Source: Burkholderia cenocepacia | Lineage (GTDB): Bacteria; Pseudomonadota; Gammaproteobacteria; Burkholderiales; Burkholderiaceae | DNA: 64,000 nt | Assembly: GCF_014211915.1 (NCBI RefSeq) | Contig: NZ_CP060040.1 | Location: 1,798,001 to 1,862,000 of the forward strand | Reading direction: 5' to 3' | Shown here: positions 26,825 through 35,319 of the stretch, piece after piece | Position numbering within the stretch: position 1 is the first letter of the stretch | Layout: every line of letters starts with the position of its first letter | Notes under the pieces: model-generated | Databases searched by the model: none | Seen by the model: the letters and a program-made list of their open reading frames with translations, nothing else | Told to the model about the DNA's origin: nothing | Position numbers and translations under genes: made by a program

Positions 26825-28333
26825 ATGGCAAGAACGGCCCGGATCGTCGAAATCCCGTCGCTCGGCGTGCTCGATCGCGCGGCCGGCGACCTGAGCCGCC
26901 AGCTCGCGCAGGCACTGCGCGACGCGGTGCGCCGCGGCGACGTCCAGCCCGGCGATACGCTGCCTTCCACACGGCTGCTGGCGGCGTCGCTGCAGGTGGC
27001 GCGCGGCACCGTCGTCGACGCGTACGCGCAGCTCATCGCCGAAGGTTTTCTCGAATCGCGCGGCGGCGCGGGTACGCGGGTCGCGAATGCGCTCGCGGAA
27101 CCATCGCCCGGCAACATTCCGGAATCGCCCACGCAGCGCCTGGACCCGGCGCGCGACGCCCTGCCCGAACCCGCCGCCGCCTTCGCGCGGCTCGCCCGCG
27201 AATTCAGCCCGCTGCCGGCGATGCCGTTCGCGATCTCGGTGCCGCTCGGCCTCACCGCGCCCGACGACATCTGGCGCCGGCTCGGCAACCGCCTGCGCGC
27301 CCGCGGCGCCGGCGCGCCGTCCGGCTATGCCGATCCGCAAGGCGCGCTGCCGCTGCGCGAAGCGATCGCCGACTACGTGCGCCGGTCGCGCTCGGTGCGC
27401 TGCGATGCCGGCCAGGTCGTGATCACGAGCGGCACGCAGCAGGGGCTGCATCTCGCGAGCCAGGTGCTGCTCGGCGCAAACGACCGCGCATGGGTCGAGA
27501 ATCCGGCCTATCGCGGCATCACCGCGCTGCTCGAAAGCACCGGGCGGCGCGATGCGATGGTGCGCGTGCCGGTCGACGCCGACGGCCTCGACGTCGACGC
27601 CGGCATCCGGCTCGCGCCCGATGCGCGCGCCGCATTCGTCACGCCGTCGCACCAGTACCCGCTCGGCATGCCGCTGAGCATGGCGCGGCGCAATGCGCTG
27701 CTGGCATGGGCGCGCGCCCACCGCGCATGGATCGTCGAGGACGACTACGACAGCGAGCTACGCTACGAAGGCTACCCATTCCCGTCGCTGCAGGGCCTCG
27801 CGCCTGATCGCGTGATCTATCTCGGCACCTTCAGCAAGATCCTGTTTCCGTCGCTGCGGCTCGGCTACGTGATCGCGCCCGACGATCTCGTGCCCGCGTT
27901 CTGCGGCGCGCGCGTGCTGATGGACCGCCACGCGCCGACCGCCGACCAGCACGTGCTCGCCGCGTTCATCGCCGAGGGTCATCTCGATCGCCACATCCGC
28001 CGCGTGCGCGGCGTCTATGCGGAACAGCGCGCGGCGCTGATCGACACGCTCGGCGCGCGGCTGCCGCGCGAGCGCGCATGGGTGCAGCCGGGCGACCAGG
28101 GGATGCACGTCGTGCTGTGGCTCGCGCAAGGCATCGACGATCTCGACGTCGTCGCGCGCGCCGCCCGGGCCGGTGTCGCGGTGCGTGCGGTGTCGCCAAT
28201 GTTCGCGCCCGGCACGGCGCGCCCCGGCCTCGTGCTGGGCTTCGGCGGGTTCGGCCGCGCGCAGATGGAAGCGGCCGCGCAGCGGCTCGCGGACGTGGTT
28301 TCGTCGGTGGAATCGCGGCCCCGCGCACGGTAA
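26825..28333 (+). CDS. MocR/PdxR-family regulator (GntR HTH plus aminotransferase fold)
   Basis: From the ATG at 26825 the protein has 502 residues. The N-terminal GntR-type winged helix includes LRDAVRRGDVQPGDTLPSTRLLAASLQVARGTV. A Pro/Ala-rich linker leads to a class I aminotransferase-like domain with GYADPQGALPLREAIADY, ITSGTQQGLHLA, VEDDYDSELRYEG and the PLP-Lys motif YLGTFSKILFPSLRLGY. MocR proteins sense PLP or its adducts. A TTG 27 bp upstream is an alternative start, but it falls within the inverted repeat. Likely autoregulated and in control of the divergent PaiB gene. Confidence 0.9.
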   Translation: MARTARIVEIPSLGVLDRAAGDLSRQLAQALRDAVRRGDVQPGDTLPSTRLLAASLQVARGTVVDAYAQLIAEGFLESRGGAGTRVANALAEPSPGNIPESPTQRLDPARDALPEPAAAFARLAREFSPLPAMPFAISVPLGLTAPDDIWRRLGNRLRARGAGAPSGYADPQGALPLREAIADYVRRSRSVRCDAGQVVITSGTQQGLHLASQVLLGANDRAWVENPAYRGITALLESTGRRDAMVRVPVDADGLDVDAGIRLAPDARAAFVTPSHQYPLGMPLSMARRNALLAWARAHRAWIVEDDYDSELRYEGYPFPSLQGLAPDRVIYLGTFSKILFPSLRLGYVIAPDDLVPAFCGARVLMDRHAPTADQHVLAAFIAEGHLDRHIRRVRGVYAEQRAALIDTLGARLPRERAWVQPGDQGMHVVLWLAQGIDDLDVVARAARAGVAVRAVSPMFAPGTARPGLVLGFGGFGRAQMEAAAQRLADVVSSVESRPRAR

Positions 28334-28457
28334 AAGGTTGGCGGCGGGCAACAAACGTAATCGTCTGTAAATCCTGCAAGCAAACGGCCGTTTCCACGGC
28401 CGGCACGCGGGTTCCGTTTGCTAGGATCGCGCGTCTTCCCTCCGCGCTCCTGCCGCC

Positions 28458-30689
28458 TTGAACCGCTTCGTGCCGTTTCTCCGAGACGCGTGGCTCCATT
28501 GCCGCGCCCGTGTCACGCCGCCCGCCGCCGCGTGCCGCATGCGCGTCCGCGCGCTGGGCGCGGGCATGCTCCACCGCCTGCGCCATCCGACCTGGCGCGG
28601 CGCGGCGCTGACGCTCGCCGCGATCCCGGTGCTGGGCCTGCTGCTCCTGCTCGCGTTCGTTCCGTTCACGCCGAGCATCGGCGACATCCGCAAGGCGCGC
28701 ATCGACCGCCCCGCGCGCGTGCTGTCGGCCGACGGCCAGTTGATCGCCGAATTCCGTCCCGTGAACCGCGAATGGGTGCCGCTCAAGCAGATCTCGCCGC
28801 ACATGATCGATGCGCTGATCGCGACCGAGGACCACCGCTTCTACGCGCATCACGGCATCGACTGGCGCCGCACGCTCGCGGCCGGCCTGCATACGTTCTC
28901 CGGCGACCGGCAGGGCGGCTCGACGATCACGCAGCAGCTGGCGCGCAACCTGTATCCCGACGAAGTCGGCCGCGCGCCGACGCTCACGCGCAAGGTGAAG
29001 GAGTTGATCACCGCGTTCAAGATCGAAGCGGTGTACAGCAAGGACGAGATTCTCGAAACGTACCTGAACACGGTGCCGTTCCTGTACAACGCGTACGGCG
29101 TCGAAATGGCCGCGCGCACCTACTTCGGCAAGTCGGCGGACCAGCTCGATCTCACGGAAAGCGCGACGCTCGTCGGGATGCTGAAGGGCAACAGCTACTA
29201 CAACCCGGTGCTGAATCCGGAACGCGCGGTCCAGCGGCGCAACGTCGTGCTCGGCCGGATGGCGCAGATGGGCATGCTGTCGCCGCAGCAGTTCGCGAAA
29301 CTGCAGCGCCAGCCGCTGCGCGTCGACTTCGAACCGCAGACGTCACAGCCCGGTCTCGCGCCGCATTTCGCGGTGCAACTGCGCAAGTGGCTGATCGCGT
29401 GGGCCGACCGCAACAACTACGATCTCTACTCCGACGGCCTCGTCGTGCGCACGACGCTCGATGCGCGGCTGCAGGACATGGCCACGCAGGCGCTGACGCG
29501 GCAGACCGAACGGCTGCAGGCGATCGCCGACGGCGCATGGCGCGGGCCGTCCGGCTGCGGGCTGCGCAACGACCTGTTCCGCGGCTTCATGCGTCAGACA
29601 CCGGAGTATCGGCAGGCCCGCGACACCGGGCTCGCCGACGTGGTTGCGCTGAAGCAGCTCGGCGCGAATCGCGAATTCGTGCGGGCGCTGTGCGAGCGCA
29701 AGACGCAGGTGCAGGCCGGCTTCGTCGCGATCGATCCGCGCAACGGCGCGATCCGTGCGTGGGTCGGCAGCCCCGATTTCGGCAGCGAGCCGTTCGATCA
29801 TGTGGTACAGGCACGGCGTCAGCCGGGTTCGACGTTCAAGCCGTTCGTCTATGGCGCCGCGTTCGCGGACGGCATGCGGCCGGGCGACACGTTCGTCGAC
29901 GGCCCCGTCGCGATCCCGATCGACGGCCGCGCCGTGTGGCGGCCGACCGATGCGGAGCCGCCGACCGGCGCGCCGATGACGCTGCGCGACGGGCTGGCGC
30001 TGTCGCGCAACCGCATCACCGCGCAGGTCATGCAGCGGGAAGGCGCGGCGAAGGTCGCGCAGCTTGCCCGCGCGATGGGCGTGCGCGACAGCCCGCTCGA
30101 CGCGGTGCCGTCGCTCGCGCTCGGCACGAGCCCGGTCACGCTGAAAGAGATGGTGTCCGCGTACGGCACGATCGCGAATCGCGGCGTGTACGTCGCACCG
30201 CAGATGATCACGCGCATCGAGGATCGCGACGGCAAGGTGCTCGCCGCATTCGGCAGCGCGCCGCCGGAACGCGCGCTGTCGGCGCCCGCCGCACTGACGC
30301 TCGTCGACGCGATGCGCGGCGTCGTCGATTACGGGACCGGCGCGGACATCCGCTCGCGCTACGGGATTCGCATCGACGTCGCGGGCAAGACCGGCACGAC
30401 GCAGGACAACACCGACGGCTGGTTCATCCTGATGCATCCGCAACTGGTGGCCGGCGCGTGGGTCGGCTTCGACGACGGCAGCGTGACGCTGCGCAGCGAC
30501 TACTGGGGCGCGGGCGCGCACAGTGCGCTGCCGATCGTCGGGTCGTTCTACGACGCGGCGCTGCGCGCGCGGGCAATCGATCCGCATGTGCAGTTCTCGC
30601 CCGATTTCCGGCCACGCAGCGCGCCAGCGCCGAAGCGGCGCGCGCCGCAGCATTCAGGCCTGTTCGACTGGCTGCGCTTCTTCCGATGA
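28458..30689 (+). CDS. Bifunctional penicillin-binding protein 1 (class A)
   Basis: A 743-residue class A PBP with one N-terminal membrane segment (about 52-72). The glycosyltransferase domain has ATEDHRFYAHHGIDWRR, GGSTITQQLARNLY, KVKELITAFKIE and SKDEILETYLN in order. The transpeptidase domain has the active-site RQPGSTFKPFVYG (Ser and Lys), the SRN triad and KTGTTQDNTDGW. A roughly 50-residue insertion with SGCGLRNDLFRGFMRQ separates the early transpeptidase part. It polymerises and crosslinks peptidoglycan in the periplasm. The open frame begins with TTG; ATGs at 28539 and 28566 are alternatives, so the first 37 residues are uncertain. It ends beside a strong hairpin shared with the deaminase gene. 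Confidence 0.92.
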   Translation: MNRFVPFLRDAWLHCRARVTPPAAACRMRVRALGAGMLHRLRHPTWRGAALTLAAIPVLGLLLLLAFVPFTPSIGDIRKARIDRPARVLSADGQLIAEFRPVNREWVPLKQISPHMIDALIATEDHRFYAHHGIDWRRTLAAGLHTFSGDRQGGSTITQQLARNLYPDEVGRAPTLTRKVKELITAFKIEAVYSKDEILETYLNTVPFLYNAYGVEMAARTYFGKSADQLDLTESATLVGMLKGNSYYNPVLNPERAVQRRNVVLGRMAQMGMLSPQQFAKLQRQPLRVDFEPQTSQPGLAPHFAVQLRKWLIAWADRNNYDLYSDGLVVRTTLDARLQDMATQALTRQTERLQAIADGAWRGPSGCGLRNDLFRGFMRQTPEYRQARDTGLADVVALKQLGANREFVRALCERKTQVQAGFVAIDPRNGAIRAWVGSPDFGSEPFDHVVQARRQPGSTFKPFVYGAAFADGMRPGDTFVDGPVAIPIDGRAVWRPTDAEPPTGAPMTLRDGLALSRNRITAQVMQREGAAKVAQLARAMGVRDSPLDAVPSLALGTSPVTLKEMVSAYGTIANRGVYVAPQMITRIEDRDGKVLAAFGSAPPERALSAPAALTLVDAMRGVVDYGTGADIRSRYGIRIDVAGKTGTTQDNTDGWFILMHPQLVAGAWVGFDDGSVTLRSDYWGAGAHSALPIVGSFYDAALRARAIDPHVQFSPDFRPRSAPAPKRRAPQHSGLFDWLRFFR

Positions 30690-30697
30690 TCGTGCCG

Positions 30698-30735
30698 GCG
30701 GCGGGCTGAGCCAGGAAACGCGTTCAGCCCGCCGC
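30698..30735. terminator. Bidirectional hairpin between PBP and deaminase genes
   Basis: Perfect 12-bp arms GCGGCGGGCTGA and TCAGCCCGCCGC flank a 14-base loop. The right arm includes the deaminase stop codon. It is well placed for two converging transcripts. Confidence 0.6.
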
Positions 30736-31824
30736 GAGCGTTGCGGCGAGCGCATCGAACTCCGGCGCCCATGCCGCACGCCACGCGGCTTTCGTCGCGT
30801 CGTCGACCCACGCGCCGTCGATCCCGTTCAGCATGAACTGCTTCAGGTCGGCCACGGCGAAGCCGAAATGGCTGAACATCAACTCCCACGCTTCCGACGG
30901 GTTCACCTTGTGCAGCGTCGGATCGTCGGTGTTCGGATGGATCTTCAACCCGAGCCCCGGCATCTTGCGCATCGGATGCAGCTCCGCCCATTGCTCCGGC
31001 GGCAGCGTACGCAGGTAGTACGAATTCGTCGGCACGACGGTGAAGACGATCCCGCGCTCCGCATAGCGCGCGCACAGCTCGGGGTTGTCGACGATCGTAT
31101 AGCCGTGATCGACGCGGTCGACCTGCAACAGATCGACGGCCGTCTCGACGTTGCGCCACGGCATCCCGAACTCGCCCGCATGCGCGGTCGTGCGGAAGCC
31201 GGCCGCGCGCGCGTTGCGGTACGCCTTCCAGAACAGTTCCGGCGGCCGGTCGTTCTCGCGATAGTCGATGCCGAGCCCCGCGACTTCGTCCGCGCGATTC
31301 GCCTTCATCCATTCGACGATCGCAACCGCTTCGTCGGGGTCCTGCTCACGGTCGATGCTCGGAATCAGGCGCGCGCCGATCCCGAAATCGCGTGCGGCGT
31401 CCCGGATCGCCGTCACGATCGCGGCCTGCGCGTCCGGATACGCGATGCCGGATACGCGCACCGTTCCCGTCGGATTCCAGAAGAATTCCGCATGCCGCAC
31501 GTTGTGCGCGGCCGCGTCCTCCAGATATTCGTATGCGATCCGCCGCAGGTCGTCGGGTTGCGTCAGCAGATATTTATCCAGCGCGCGCAGCACGTGCAGC
31601 ACGCCGACCGGTTTCTCGCCGCGCGCATAGAACGCGTCGATCTCCGCGCGCTCGATCGGCGCGCCGCTGCGTTCGGCGAGCGCGACGAACGTGTCGTGCC
31701 GCACCGCGCCGAGCAGGTGGCAATGCAGCTCGACCTTCGGCAGCGCGCGGAAGAAGGCCCGATGCGCGGGCGTGATCTCGATGCCCGTGCGCGCGGCCGG
31801 GACATTGCCTGGTGTTCCCTTCAT
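30724..31824 (-). CDS. Adenosine/adenine deaminase-family protein
   Basis: This 366-residue amidohydrolase has the zinc and catalytic set of the adenosine deaminase family: KVELHCH (HxH), TAHAGE (His and Glu), RVDHGY (His), and HPNTDDPTL (Asp-Asp). The residue after HxH differs: mammalian and bacterial adenosine deaminases read HLDGA, with Asp contacting the ribose, while this has HLLGA. Adenine deaminases of the family have Glu there. Loss of the acid suggests a base or modified purine rather than a nucleoside substrate, which would fit the upstream permease and the exported nucleoside hydrolase. It is 45 bp after the permease gene in the same operon. Confidence 0.85.
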   Translation of the reverse strand: MKGTPGNVPAARTGIEITPAHRAFFRALPKVELHCHLLGAVRHDTFVALAERSGAPIERAEIDAFYARGEKPVGVLHVLRALDKYLLTQPDDLRRIAYEYLEDAAAHNVRHAEFFWNPTGTVRVSGIAYPDAQAAIVTAIRDAARDFGIGARLIPSIDREQDPDEAVAIVEWMKANRADEVAGLGIDYRENDRPPELFWKAYRNARAAGFRTTAHAGEFGMPWRNVETAVDLLQVDRVDHGYTIVDNPELCARYAERGIVFTVVPTNSYYLRTLPPEQWAELHPMRKMPGLGLKIHPNTDDPTLHKVNPSEAWELMFSHFGFAVADLKQFMLNGIDGAWVDDATKAAWRAAWAPEFDALAATLAAG

Positions 31825-31869
31825 GTCAGTCTCTTTTTCGGTAGTGCGATGCGTCGCGCAAGCCGTCTC

Positions 31870-33219
31870 TCAGTGCGGCTTCACGACGGTCCAGAAGTAA
31901 TAGCCGAGCGGAATCGCGAGCACGACGAGCCCCCACGACACGTCGCGCCAGCGGCCGGCCAGCAGCTTGACGAGCACGTAGCACAGCAGCCCGCCCGCGA
32001 TGCCGGTGCCGAAGCTGTTCGACATCAGCGTGAGCAGCACCATCGACATCACGGGCAGCGCATCGGTGAAGTCGTCGAAATGCGTATGGCGGATCGTCGC
32101 GAACATCGACAGTCCGATCAGGATCAGCGCCGGCGCCGTCGCCTCCTTCGGAATCGCAAGCGCGACCGGCACGAACAGCAGCATCGCGGCGAACAGCACG
32201 GCCGCGGCCAGCGACGACAGCCCGCTGCGGCCGCCCGCCTCGACGCCGGCCGCCGATTCGATCAGCGCGGTCAGCGCCGGAATGCCGAACACCGGCCCGA
32301 GCGTCGCGGCGAGCGAATCGACGAGGAACGGCCGGTTGATGTCCGGCAGGTTGCCCTGTTCGTCGAGCAGGTTCGCCTTCGCACCCACCGCGAGCGCGGT
32401 GCCGAGCGTCGAGAAGAATTCCGCCGCGAAGAACGCGAACAGGTACGGCGCGGCGGCCAGGCTCAACGCGCTGCCGATATCGAGCTTGAACGCGATCGGC
32501 GCGATGCTGTGCGGCAGCGACATGAACGACGCAGGCAGGTGCGTGACGCCGAGCGGCACGCCGGCCGCGGCCGCGACGAGGATCGCGATCAGGATCGCGC
32601 CGGGCACCTTGCGCGCCTGCAGCACGATCGCGACCGCGAGACCGATCAGCGCGACCAGCGCGCCCGGCCGCGAGAAGTCGCCGAGCGCGAACGCGTTGGT
32701 CTTCGCATTTGCGACGACCATCCCCGCATTGCGCAGCCCGAGCATCGTGACGAACAGCCCGATCGACGCACCGAGCCCGAGCTTGATCTGCACCGGAATC
32801 AGCCGCACCACGACGCCGCGCGCGCCGAGGATCGTCAGCAGGAAGAACAGCACGCCCGACACGCACGCGATGCCGAGGCCCGTCTGCCAGCCGACGTGCT
32901 CGGTCGTCGCGAGCGTCACGCCGATGATCACCGAGCCGCCGATACCGGGGCCGACGAGGAACGGCAGATTCGCGTAGAGCCCCATCAGCGTGGTGAACAG
33001 CACGAATACGACGATCGTCGCGGTCGTCGCCGCGCCGCGCTCCATGCCGCCCGTCGCGAGCAGCGACGGGATCACGACGAGCAGGTATGCGGCCGCGAGA
33101 AACGACGTGACGCCCGCGATCGTCTCGGTGCGCACGCTCGTGCCGCGCGCGGCGAGCGCGAAGCGTCGTTCGAGCCAGTTGGCCGGCGTGCGCGCCGGCA
33201 TCGTGTCAGTCGCTGACAT
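31870..33219 (-). CDS. NCS2/AzgA-type purine permease
   Basis: A 449-residue inner-membrane transporter with about 12-14 hydrophobic segments. Features are TETIAGVTSFLAAAYLLVVIP at the start, as in AzgA/GhxP purine transporters, LGLGASIGLFVTMLGLRNAGMV, EFFSTLGTALAVGAKANLLDEQGNLP and ALIESAAGVEAGGRSGLSSL. The last two are family signatures for substrate-binding helices. It probably imports adenine, hypoxanthine or guanine by proton symport. GGGAGAACC precedes the start. It is first in a two-gene operon with the deaminase and is divergent from a LysR regulator gene. Confidence 0.9.
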   Translation of the reverse strand: MSATDTMPARTPANWLERRFALAARGTSVRTETIAGVTSFLAAAYLLVVIPSLLATGGMERGAATTATIVVFVLFTTLMGLYANLPFLVGPGIGGSVIIGVTLATTEHVGWQTGLGIACVSGVLFFLLTILGARGVVVRLIPVQIKLGLGASIGLFVTMLGLRNAGMVVANAKTNAFALGDFSRPGALVALIGLAVAIVLQARKVPGAILIAILVAAAAGVPLGVTHLPASFMSLPHSIAPIAFKLDIGSALSLAAAPYLFAFFAAEFFSTLGTALAVGAKANLLDEQGNLPDINRPFLVDSLAATLGPVFGIPALTALIESAAGVEAGGRSGLSSLAAAVLFAAMLLFVPVALAIPKEATAPALILIGLSMFATIRHTHFDDFTDALPVMSMVLLTLMSNSFGTGIAGGLLCYVLVKLLAGRWRDVSWGLVVLAIPLGYYFWTVVKPH

Positions 33220-33313
33220 GGTGGTTCTCCCGTGATTCCGAATATTGTCCTGTGTCGGTTCGTGCAGCGCGGTCTTATACTGCCGCGTACCGCATCCCGA
33301 CCGCTATTACCCG

Positions 33314-34222
33314 ATGTCCGACCGCTCGTCGCTGCTCCCCGCGCTCACGCTGCGGCAGGTCCAGCACTTCGTCGTCCTTGCGCATGCGCGCAGCTTCACG
33401 CAGGCCGCGCAGGCGCTGTCGCTCACGCAGCCCGCGCTCACCGCGTCGATCCGCCAGATCGAATTCCTGCTCGGCGGCCGCCTGTTCGCCCGCAGCGCGC
33501 ACCGGCTCACGCTCACCACTGCCGGCGAAGCCGTGCTGCCGCTCGCCGAACGCCTGCTCAACCAGGCGCGCGGCACCTTCGACGACATGACGCGCCTCAT
33601 CGGCGAACGCATCCAGACCGTGCGCATCGCGTTCATCCCGTCGGTCGCGGGCCGCCTGCTGCCCGCGCTCAACGCACTGCGCGGCACCCATCCGACGCTG
33701 CGCTTCACGCTCACCGATCTGCCGAACAGCGCACTCGTCGAAGCGGTGCGCGACGGCGTCGCGGATCTCGGCATCGGCGTGCGCGAACCGGACGGCGACG
33801 ACGGCACGCTGCGCTACCAGCAGCTGTTCGAGGACGAGATCGTGATCGTCGTGCGGCACGACGATCCGCTCGCCCGCGCGAAGAGCGTCACGTGGGCGAA
33901 GCTGGTCGATCGCGAACTCGCGGTGTTCGTGCGCGGCAGCGTCAGCGAATCGCTGCATCGCACCGGCGGTGCCGAAAAGCTGCGCCTGAACGTCACGTAC
34001 CGGATGGAATACACCGAGCCGCTCTACGCGCTCGCGCGCAACGGCCTCGCGACCGCCGTGCTGCCGAGTCTCTACACGATGCATCTGCACGATCCCGAAC
34101 TCGTCGCGCTGCGCGTCGACAAACCGCGCGTCACGCGTGCGATCTCGCTGATCTCGCTCGCCGCCGACGATCGCGGCCCGCACGTGCGCGCGTGCCGCGA
34201 ATGGATTGCGAAGCAGATCTGA
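33314..34222 (+). CDS. LysR-family regulator of the purine cluster
   Basis: From the ATG at 33314 the protein has 302 residues. The helix-turn-helix is LTLRQVQHFVVLAHARSFTQAAQALSLTQPALTASIRQIE (about 10-49). The effector domain follows with VRIAFIPSVAGRLLPAL and GVREPDGDDGTLRYQQLFEDEIVIVVR. Its position, divergent from the permease-deaminase operon by 94 bp and convergent with the porin-nucleoside hydrolase operon, points to control of purine uptake. The inducer is not known. Confidence 0.9.
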   Translation: MSDRSSLLPALTLRQVQHFVVLAHARSFTQAAQALSLTQPALTASIRQIEFLLGGRLFARSAHRLTLTTAGEAVLPLAERLLNQARGTFDDMTRLIGERIQTVRIAFIPSVAGRLLPALNALRGTHPTLRFTLTDLPNSALVEAVRDGVADLGIGVREPDGDDGTLRYQQLFEDEIVIVVRHDDPLARAKSVTWAKLVDRELAVFVRGSVSESLHRTGGAEKLRLNVTYRMEYTEPLYALARNGLATAVLPSLYTMHLHDPELVALRVDKPRVTRAISLISLAADDRGPHVRACREWIAKQI

Positions 34223-34245
34223 TTACGTTCGCGGTCCGCCGGGTG

Positions 34246-34266
34246 GCTGCCCATGTTCAGGGCAGC
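34246..34266. terminator. Small hairpin between convergent LysR and nucleoside hydrolase genes
   Basis: The perfect 7-bp arms GCTGCCC and GGGCAGC enclose a 7-base loop that contains the nucleoside hydrolase stop codon. It is a modest candidate for a shared terminator. Confidence 0.4.
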
Positions 34267-35309
34267 TTCGCAATCCGTTCGACGAGTGCTGCGTAGAACC
34301 GGTCCGCATCGACCTCGTTGATCCATGTCGCATTCGCCGCACGGCCGCTGCGCCCGTTCCAGTCGACGACGGTCTCGCCAAGCGTCCACTGCCCGGTCGT
34401 CTCGACCACCACGTTCACCTTGCGGCCGCCGAACAGCGTCGGATCGACGAGATAGCCGACGGCCGTCGGGTCGTACATCGGCGCGTCTTCAACGCCGCGC
34501 CGCTTCTTGTTGTAGGCGAGCTCGGCCTCCATGATGTCCGCGACGATCGCGCCGCAGCGGTTGCCGAGCGCGCGGAACGGCGCGACGCGGGCCGGCGTGA
34601 TCGGCGCCTTCACCGCGACGTCGCGCGGCAGCACGACGATCGGCACGCCGCTGCCGAACACCACGTCGGCCGCCTGCGGATCGACGTAGATGTTGAACTC
34701 GGCGGCCGGCGTGATGTTGCCGCGCTCGAAGAACGCACCGCCCATCAGCACGATCTCGCGCAGCGCGGCGCGAATCTGCGGCGCTTCGACCAGCGCGGTC
34801 GCGATGTTCGTCAGCGGGCCGAGCGCGCACAGCGTCACGCTGTTCGGCGCCGCGCGGCTCAGCGTATCGATGAGGTACGACACCGCGTGGCCGGCGGCGA
34901 GCGGCGCGCGCGGCGCGTGCAGTTCGACGCCTTCCAGCCCCGTCTTGCCGTGCACGTTCGCGGCCGTCACGAGCTCGCGCACGAGCGGGCGCGGGCAGCC
35001 CGCATACACCGGCAGCGCGTTCGTGCGGCCGGCCCAGTCGCGGATGATCCGCGCATTGCGTTCGGTGAGATCGAGCGGCACGTTGCCGGCCACGGCCGTC
35101 AACGCGCGCACGTCGAGCCGGTCCTGCGCGCCGAGCGCGAACAGGATCGCGATGGCGTCGTCCTGCCCCGGATCGGTATCGATGATCACCGTGCGGCGCG
35201 CGGCGTCGCCGCCAGCCGCGAATGCGCCCGTTTCGGGCAGCAGCGCGGTGCCGGCCAGCGCGGCGGACAGTTTCAGGAACGTGCGGCGGGATGCGATCGG
35301 ATGGGTCAT
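34257..35309 (-). CDS. Tat-exported nucleoside hydrolase
   Basis: The 350-residue protein carries a twin-arginine signal (SRRTFLKLSAALAG, residues 8-21) and then the calcium/ribose motif RTVIIDTDPGQDDAIA (about 39-54) of inosine-uridine nucleoside hydrolases. ALGPLTNIA and the VLMGGAFFERGN segment follow. Export means nucleosides would be cleaved to base and ribose in the periplasm. The late motif usually written HDPxA, whose His is the proton donor in group I enzymes, reads YDPTA here, so activity or specificity may differ. It starts 10 bp after the porin stop and is clearly in an operon with it. Confidence 0.88.
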   Translation of the reverse strand: MTHPIASRRTFLKLSAALAGTALLPETGAFAAGGDAARRTVIIDTDPGQDDAIAILFALGAQDRLDVRALTAVAGNVPLDLTERNARIIRDWAGRTNALPVYAGCPRPLVRELVTAANVHGKTGLEGVELHAPRAPLAAGHAVSYLIDTLSRAAPNSVTLCALGPLTNIATALVEAPQIRAALREIVLMGGAFFERGNITPAAEFNIYVDPQAADVVFGSGVPIVVLPRDVAVKAPITPARVAPFRALGNRCGAIVADIMEAELAYNKKRRGVEDAPMYDPTAVGYLVDPTLFGGRKVNVVVETTGQWTLGETVVDWNGRSGRAANATWINEVDADRFYAALVERIAKLP

Positions 35310-35319
35310 GGTCGGGGGC

